NCBI GenBank assembly: GCA_003260075.1
Contig: QLIY01000591.1
Location: 38,487 to 102,486 of the forward strand
Source: Phallusia mammillata
Lineage: Eukaryota; Chordata; Ascidiacea; Phlebobranchia; Ascidiidae
Direction: 5' to 3'
Length of the DNA stretch: 64,000 nt
Both the position numbers and the translations under genes were made by a program. Under the pieces are notes generated by a model that had not been told where the DNA came from, did not search any database, and worked only from the letters and a program-made list of their open reading frames with translations. The number at the start of each line of letters is the position of its first letter. Positions within the stretch are counted from its first letter, which is position 1. Below, one piece after another: positions 59,201 through 64,000 of this stretch.

Positions 59201-59534
59201 GATACGTTATGACGAAAAATTCTTAACTGTGTTGTAATGATCTTTATGTTGATTAACAAAGTTTTGCTTGACATATACGAAACCGAAGAATGCTTATCAA
59301 GTTTAAATCACGTTATAGGTGTGAAACCTTCGCCAAATCTGAAAATGTGTGTGATAACTTGATAAAACAAAATAGCATTGCTGTTCAAAAACAGATTGTT
59401 TCTAATCACCGAAACAACTGTCTTGTAAAAAGTTTGTCCGACGTCAAGCTGAGCCATCCCGCTCTGCCGCCTTAATCGTAAACAAGTGAGTTATTCTCTA
59501 GGGACTTCTGTCTACAGTGTCTTTCTTGACCAAA

Positions 59535-59624
<90 letters not shown>

Positions 59625-62600
59625 AGGGTCAAACTTCTGGAGGATCAAGTTTGGATTAATAACTAACATCTGCCCTAATTTGAAGCACTCTTTTTTTACC
59701 AAACGAGCCTTACAAACCAGCATTAGACAAAAAAAAAAGAAAAAAAAATACAGACAAAAATAATATGTGTCCCTTTCAGGAAGGGGATCCATAAAAAGAG
59801 GCGAAAAGAGTGAGGAAAAAGCCTTGTCAATGTAGTTATAATTATCGTTTTTAGTTAATTTAAGTACATTTGCCATTTAATTGACTGATATGCAATTAAA
59901 TAAATTCTCCTGTTACTTTTTTTAAACCCAATAATTTCTCACAAATTGTCTCAACTTTTGGCAACAAAAATAAACGAAGGATTCTTGTCAAGCAAAGCTT
60001 CCAAATTTTAGTTGATTGAATCAAAAATTTGTTTCACGTAAAACAGACACATTAATTTCAAACTTCTCATTTACCACAGATTCCAAAGTTTCTTTTTGTT
60101 CGAGTGGACTACATGTTGGCATATGATGAGGTAACAAAAACTGAATCACCAAAACAAATTGAAATGAACACTGGATGTCCACACTTTGCTGGAATAGCTG
60201 GACGAAAAATTCTTAACCTTCATACTAGGGTGCTACAGAGTCTTAGAATGCATGAGTTGATATGTCAATTGCCTGACAGCCAATGTACAGAAATTGTTGC
60301 CCAAGCAATTACAAAAGCTTGGGAATGTTATGGAAACCCACAAGCAGCAATCACATTCGTTGTATCAGACGATACACGTTTAATATTTGATCCAAGATCC
60401 ATTATCAGTGAAATTTATGCACAAAATCAAAAGATTAAAATCACAATACAATTTTTCTCCAAACTTCCAGGCAAGGTTGATGTAAGGAACTCAAAATTAT
60501 TTATGTGAGTGCAATAATCACAAGTTTTTAAATAAATTCTTTTGACTTCTATAAGCTCATTAAACATTTTACGTCAGTTGGCACAGTGGTTCTCAACTTT
60601 TTTAATATACTGAAATGACTTTCTGCAACTTTTTGTAGAAATCCACATTTGCAACACTAAAAACGGCATTCAATGTAATAAACTAATTTTGAGATGAAAC
60701 AGAAAAATGAAGTTCAATGGAATTTAATGGTTCTTTTGTTGTTGCTTTCCATTGATAATTAATCCTAACGATTCTTGGCCTGGCGTAAAAGTAATTTGTG
60801 GAGTTTTACTCTTTATGAAAGCCCTTCAGCAGACTTGCAACCTCCATCAGTGCTTACAGATAAAGATCATTCATCGTTAAGAAAAGTCTGAGATATTTTC
60901 ACATCAACTGCCTCTCTGTTTGCAAAAATTTTTTTTTACCTCAAGCCATTTCACACAGTGAACAAATGTAAGGAGTTAGCATAAGTTACCAACATTGGTT
61001 GTTCGTCAAGCTGTAAATGAAACTTTGTTGGATTTCCTTTCAAGTCCTTCAAAACTTGGTTTAGAATGTCGTCATTTGATAATGGTACCAAATAATGTTT
61101 TTCTTTAGCCGCTCTTTCCAAAATGGTGTTGGTCATTCCACTTTACATGAGTAAAATCATACCTTACATATTATTGTTACCACTTTCTTTTTAGTCGACA
61201 TACTAAGCCAATTGGCAGCACAAACAGTGCAAGAATTGTAGTATAATAATTATAAAAATTAGCCTTTTCTCTGACAATGAACTGTATTGTTTCTGCTTAC
61301 AAGAATGACAGTTATTACGCATATTGTACTTTGCTGCGGCACAGAAGACATCTAATCAGTTGTTACAGCTTTAGAGTGAATGAGTTTAAGAAATTAAAAA
61401 TTGTTTTTGCTGGCTTATCACCAAAGATATGATATATATACTTTTAATTTCGATGGACCTTTGTCGAACCCAGGTTAAGAACCACTGAGTTGGCACTCTT
61501 GCAATTTTCATCATGTAATCTTAGGTTTCTTTTTACATTGTATCTGTTGTAATTTTTGGGGTATGTAGGTGATTGATGTGACACATTCCAAATTATTACT
61601 CCCAAGTAGAAGAATTCTCATCAGTTTTTCCTTTTCTTTAAAAAGCTTTGGACCTGGTGTTTTAACATAAGCTGGTTTTCATTAGTACAGTTATCTTGCC
61701 ATTATAAAAAGTTGGGGATGCATGTTACAATTGGTCTGTGGTTTTTAAAGCAAAAAAACAAAACAATCAATATACAACCTTGGCAATACAGCTTACCTTT
61801 TTAGATTGCTATTTTACAAACAAATAATCAAACAGTTACCTGTAAACATGAATAAGAATCTTTTGATTGTTTTTTGCAGTGACAATGAGGAAATAGCATT
61901 AGTCCTTTTCTTCAATGGATTGACTCCACGTGATTACAATAAAAAGGTTGGTGAAAAAACAGATTATACCTGGATGTTGCAATGAAGTAATAAGTTTGGT
62001 CCCAGCTTTGGAAAGTAAGAAGAGAAATTGAGTTAAGCTGCGCCATCAAGAGTCCAACTGTGGGACAGATGTTAACTGGTTTAAAAGCAATGCATGAAGT
62101 TTTTGCAAGGCCAGAAGTGCTGGAAAAATTTTTGGAGTCATCTGTTTCTGAGAAACTTAGACAAACCTATGTTGGCTTCCACAAACTTGACATGGTTAGT
62201 TATGTTTTACTTATTTCCTGAACACTTTATCATCAATGAAAATTGAATTTCATGCAACTGGCTGATTTTAGAATCCAAAACACTCTATTTCAACAGTGCC
62301 TTTAAAAGAAAACAAGAAAAGTACACAAAGAACATCACCTGTATACGGAGTAGTACTGATTTAGTGCACACTGTTAAAGCAAAGTCAGGATGAGATTTAA
62401 AACCTAAAAAAATGTTTTACTTATGGGGTTAACGAAATAGATAGCACATGTCCATAACTACTGTAAAAATTCATCTAAATCCATTAAAGATTTCATGCCA
62501 AAAGTACATGAACAAACTTCTAGGGAGAAGAAATATAACAAAAAACAGTGAAATCAAGTTGTGTACCTTTCAGGGACCGAAGTTACAACTAAACTAGATA

Positions 62601-63804
62601 TCAAGCTAACCCAAAACATAAGTTTAATGATAATTTATCCACAGACTGGAGCTGGAGATTTAAATGTTGAAATGGCAAAAGAAAATCCCCAAAACTTTGT
62701 GATGAAGCCACAGAAGGATGGTGAAAGTAAGTTTTTGTGTACATGCATTTTTTGCCATAAAAAAGTAAGTCATGAAAACCACTACTAGATCAGGGATGAA
62801 CATACCCTTGGCCTACAGGTTAAATGGATCCCAACTAATCTTTTTTATGTGACCCTTCTGAAAGTTTGTTATGTTTTTCATGGTACAATATTGTCACTAA
62901 CTATTCAGAACAGATACTTCAACCATGGAGATTTGTGCTGAAAATCAGCGAGACATTTCATGCATGCTCACCAAAACATGCATTAAAACCAAAGGTTATT
63001 CAAATATGAAAACAGACACATTGCTATATCATAAGATTTCCAGAATTAATGTCAAGCCTAAATTCACACTTATAAGTTAGATTGTAGCAAAACCTCTCAG
63101 TATGGGTCTGCAAAGCACACAATGCCCACAAAGACACATATATGTGATTCATGTAAATTGTGAAAGTTATCACTTTAAATCTAAATAAATAAAATTGAAA
63201 CCTTTTTTGAATGTTTTTTTGGACAACAATGATAATTTTGGGGAATTCAGTTGTCTACTGGTATACATTTTATTTAAGGGTTTGTAATGGTTACACAGGT
63301 GGCAATATATTTGGTGACGAAATAAGAGGCTTATTACAAGAGATTGGATCTGACCGACGTCGATCTGCTTATACCTTGATGGATCGAATTTTTCCAAAAC
63401 CTCGGCCTAATTATTTTGTAGAATCTGGAAAGGCCAAAAAAGAAGAGTTGATTCCAGAAACTGGAATATTTGGAGAGCTGGTAGCGTAAGTAATATCTTC
63501 TTGATTTTTGGTCTTAATTTTTACTTAAAGAGTTTTTATCTAAATTATCTAAAGTGTTATCACAAATATTAAATGCCAAAAATCGTTCCTACAAAACATG
63601 TTTCATATATTTGAAAAGATCTTAATACCAATATCTATGAAAAAAAGTTTTGGACTACATTAAATACCATAATGTTGCAGATCAAGCAATACAATTCTTC
63701 AAAACGACTGCGGAGGCCATGCCATGTTAGGAAAACTGAAAGACAGCAATCAATCATCAGTATATAATTCAGACTCTTGTTTGACTTCACCCATCCTTAT
63801 GTAA
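56257..63804 (+). CDS. Glutathione-synthetase-like ligase, tandem copy B
   Basis: Exons: 56257-56382, 56610-56755, 57027-57102, 60080-60504, 61880-61946, 62006-62194, 62645-62726, 63299-63485, 63681-63804; each has exactly the length of its counterpart in copy A, giving 473 aa. Conserved: FVRVDYM, QIEMNT, KAWECYGNP, PTVGQMLTGLKA, FVMKPQKDG, SAYTLMDRIFPKP. Changes from the human active site parallel copy A but are not identical: GCPHF where human has SASF, FFNGL for FRDGY, DGESGN for EGGGNN (Mg-ligand Glu to Asp), and no GGVAAGV loop near the C-terminus (HAMLGKLKDSNQSSV...). The donor after exon 2 is GTAGGA. Intron 3 is enlarged to 3 kb by a dispersed repeat with nested insertions, and intron 4 holds a hAT element. 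No stop or frameshift was seen, so it is probably functional, with an unknown product. Confidence 0.87.
57255..57285 (+). repeat. tRNA T-arm-like SINE fragment
   Basis: GTGGGTTCGAATCCCAC forms a perfect 5-bp T-stem with a canonical T-loop (Pol III B box). No A box or anticodon arm was found upstream, so it is a tRNA-derived SINE remnant rather than a tRNA. It is in intron 3 of GSS-like copy B. Confidence 0.45.
57623..58286. mobile_element. hAT element with a nested inverted-repeat element
   Basis: Termini CAGTGGTTCCCAACC and GTTGGGAACCACTG. Flanking 8-mers ACATATAT and GCATGTAT match at 6 of 8; the empty site in the other repeat copy reads CTACACGTATG (33551). Within it a second pair of inverted ends, CGTATTTACTCGATTGTAAGC (57809) and GGCTTACAACTGAGTAAATACG (to 58167), marks a nested element with TAAGCCGCA repeats. 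Confidence 0.8.
58622..59014. mobile_element. 393-bp insertion with 17-18-bp direct-repeat flanks
   Basis: TTGCTACAAAGGTATAC stands on both sides (58605-58621 and 59016-59032), once in the other repeat copy. The insert ends with GACCGGAAAATACGGTA-type sequence. A target duplication of this length suits a retroposed element, but an ambiguous base at 59015 leaves an assembly join possible. Confidence 0.5.
59537..59624. other. Probable assembly gap placeholder (88 C)
   Basis: Pure C tract in intron 3 of GSS-like copy B. Confidence 0.65.
60584..61487 (-). mobile_element. hAT element with transposase remnant, 904 bp
   Basis: Termini CAGTGGTTCTCAACTTTTTT and GGTTAAGAACCACTG with a perfect 8-bp duplication AGTTGGCA (60576-60583 and 61488-61495). 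The minus-strand frame 60951-61136 contains LSNDDILNQVLKDLKGN and FHLQLDEQ, resembling the LDES/T region of ZBED-type hAT transposases. It sits in intron 4 of GSS-like copy B; copy A has the uninterrupted target AGTTGCCACTCTTG near 51605. Confidence 0.88.
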
Positions 63805-64000
63805 ATACTGAGTTGCAGATACATTACATTCTTTGCTTTTTTGGTTCTCCACACAGAACAAAATGCAAAGTTGTTAAAAAAACAAGTAAATGCTGGTGAT
63901 GTTAGTTTTTTTAAAACCATTGTTTAACAGTTAAGATGAACACAAATTCAAATCGATCAGCACTGAAGCGTCTATGCCAGGTGCTGGCAACCTTTTAGGC
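63805..64000. other. 3' flank of GSS-like copy B, ending in a possible hAT terminus
   Basis: No gene. At 63978-63999 the sequence CCAGGTGCTGGCAACCTTTTAGG resembles the left end of the CAGGGGTCGGCAACC MITE family, cut by the window edge. Confidence 0.4.

Larger units (their letters stand above)
57526..59385. repeat. 0.9-kb dispersed repeat, interrupted copy
   Basis: Same family and orientation as 33470-34396. Two insertions split it: a hAT element at 57623-58286 and a 393-bp insert at 58622-59014. The other copy lacks both, giving paralogous empty sites. Confidence 0.7.

Noticed and set aside
1-64000. CRISPR arrays, operons, bacterial promoters or viral genes
   Set aside because: No regularly spaced repeats, no prokaryotic gene packing and no capsid, integrase or polymerase frames; the window is animal nuclear DNA with spliced genes.

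Overview
The window is invertebrate nuclear DNA, most likely from an ascidian tunicate (Ciona-like). It is AT-rich and intron-dense with GT-AG splice sites, carries animal gene families, is packed with hAT-type MITEs, and is heterozygous enough that two haplotypes appear side by side in the assembly. The species call is inference; the gene calls come from spliced translation by eye.

Layout. (1) 1504-18678, plus strand: two tandem carbohydrate sulfotransferase genes of the CHST8-14/HNK-1 type with identical exon phases. The first is canonical at its PAPS-binding motifs (its 5' exon was not found in the window). The second is complete and open (349 codons) but has lost key residues of both PAPS-binding motifs. 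(2) 21270-38441, minus strand: a complete 23-exon importin subunit beta-1 gene, 878 aa. Its introns hold several overlapping, unmerged contig ends or haplotypes separated by poly-C runs, so several exons or exon ends appear twice. (3) 38442-42400: transposon-rich spacer with a TA-flanked MITE, a LINE 3' end and a hAT MITE. (4) 42401-44077, plus: an intronless tectonic-family gene, 558 aa. (5) 46149-48797, minus: five exons of a DAXX-like histone-chaperone gene whose 5' exons were not found. (6) 49687-53470 and 56257-63804, plus: two tandem nine-exon glutathione-synthetase-like genes, each 473 aa with identical exon lengths, whose substrate and glycine-loop residues differ from the human enzyme.

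Mobile DNA: at least nine hAT-like elements with recognisable ends (five with perfect 8-bp target duplications), one degenerate pogo/Tigger-like transposon with a PHD-like C-terminal remnant, a second element with similar TIRs, a LINE 3' end present twice, tRNA-derived SINE-like heads, a foldback repeat family, and a 0.9-kb dispersed repeat shared by an importin intron and a glutathione-synthetase-like intron.

Assembly caveat: about twenty homopolymer C (once G) runs look like gap placeholders. Eleven of the twelve short runs are 10 C (one of these abuts a native C) and the other is 11, and most are followed by a repeat of nearby sequence. Proteins read through them are artefacts.

The most interesting biology is the pair of full-length glutathione-synthetase-like ligases with a remodelled active site, followed by the intact but apparently PAPS-binding-deficient sulfotransferase paralogue. 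The genes look like unrelated neighbours plus two local tandem duplications, not one pathway.
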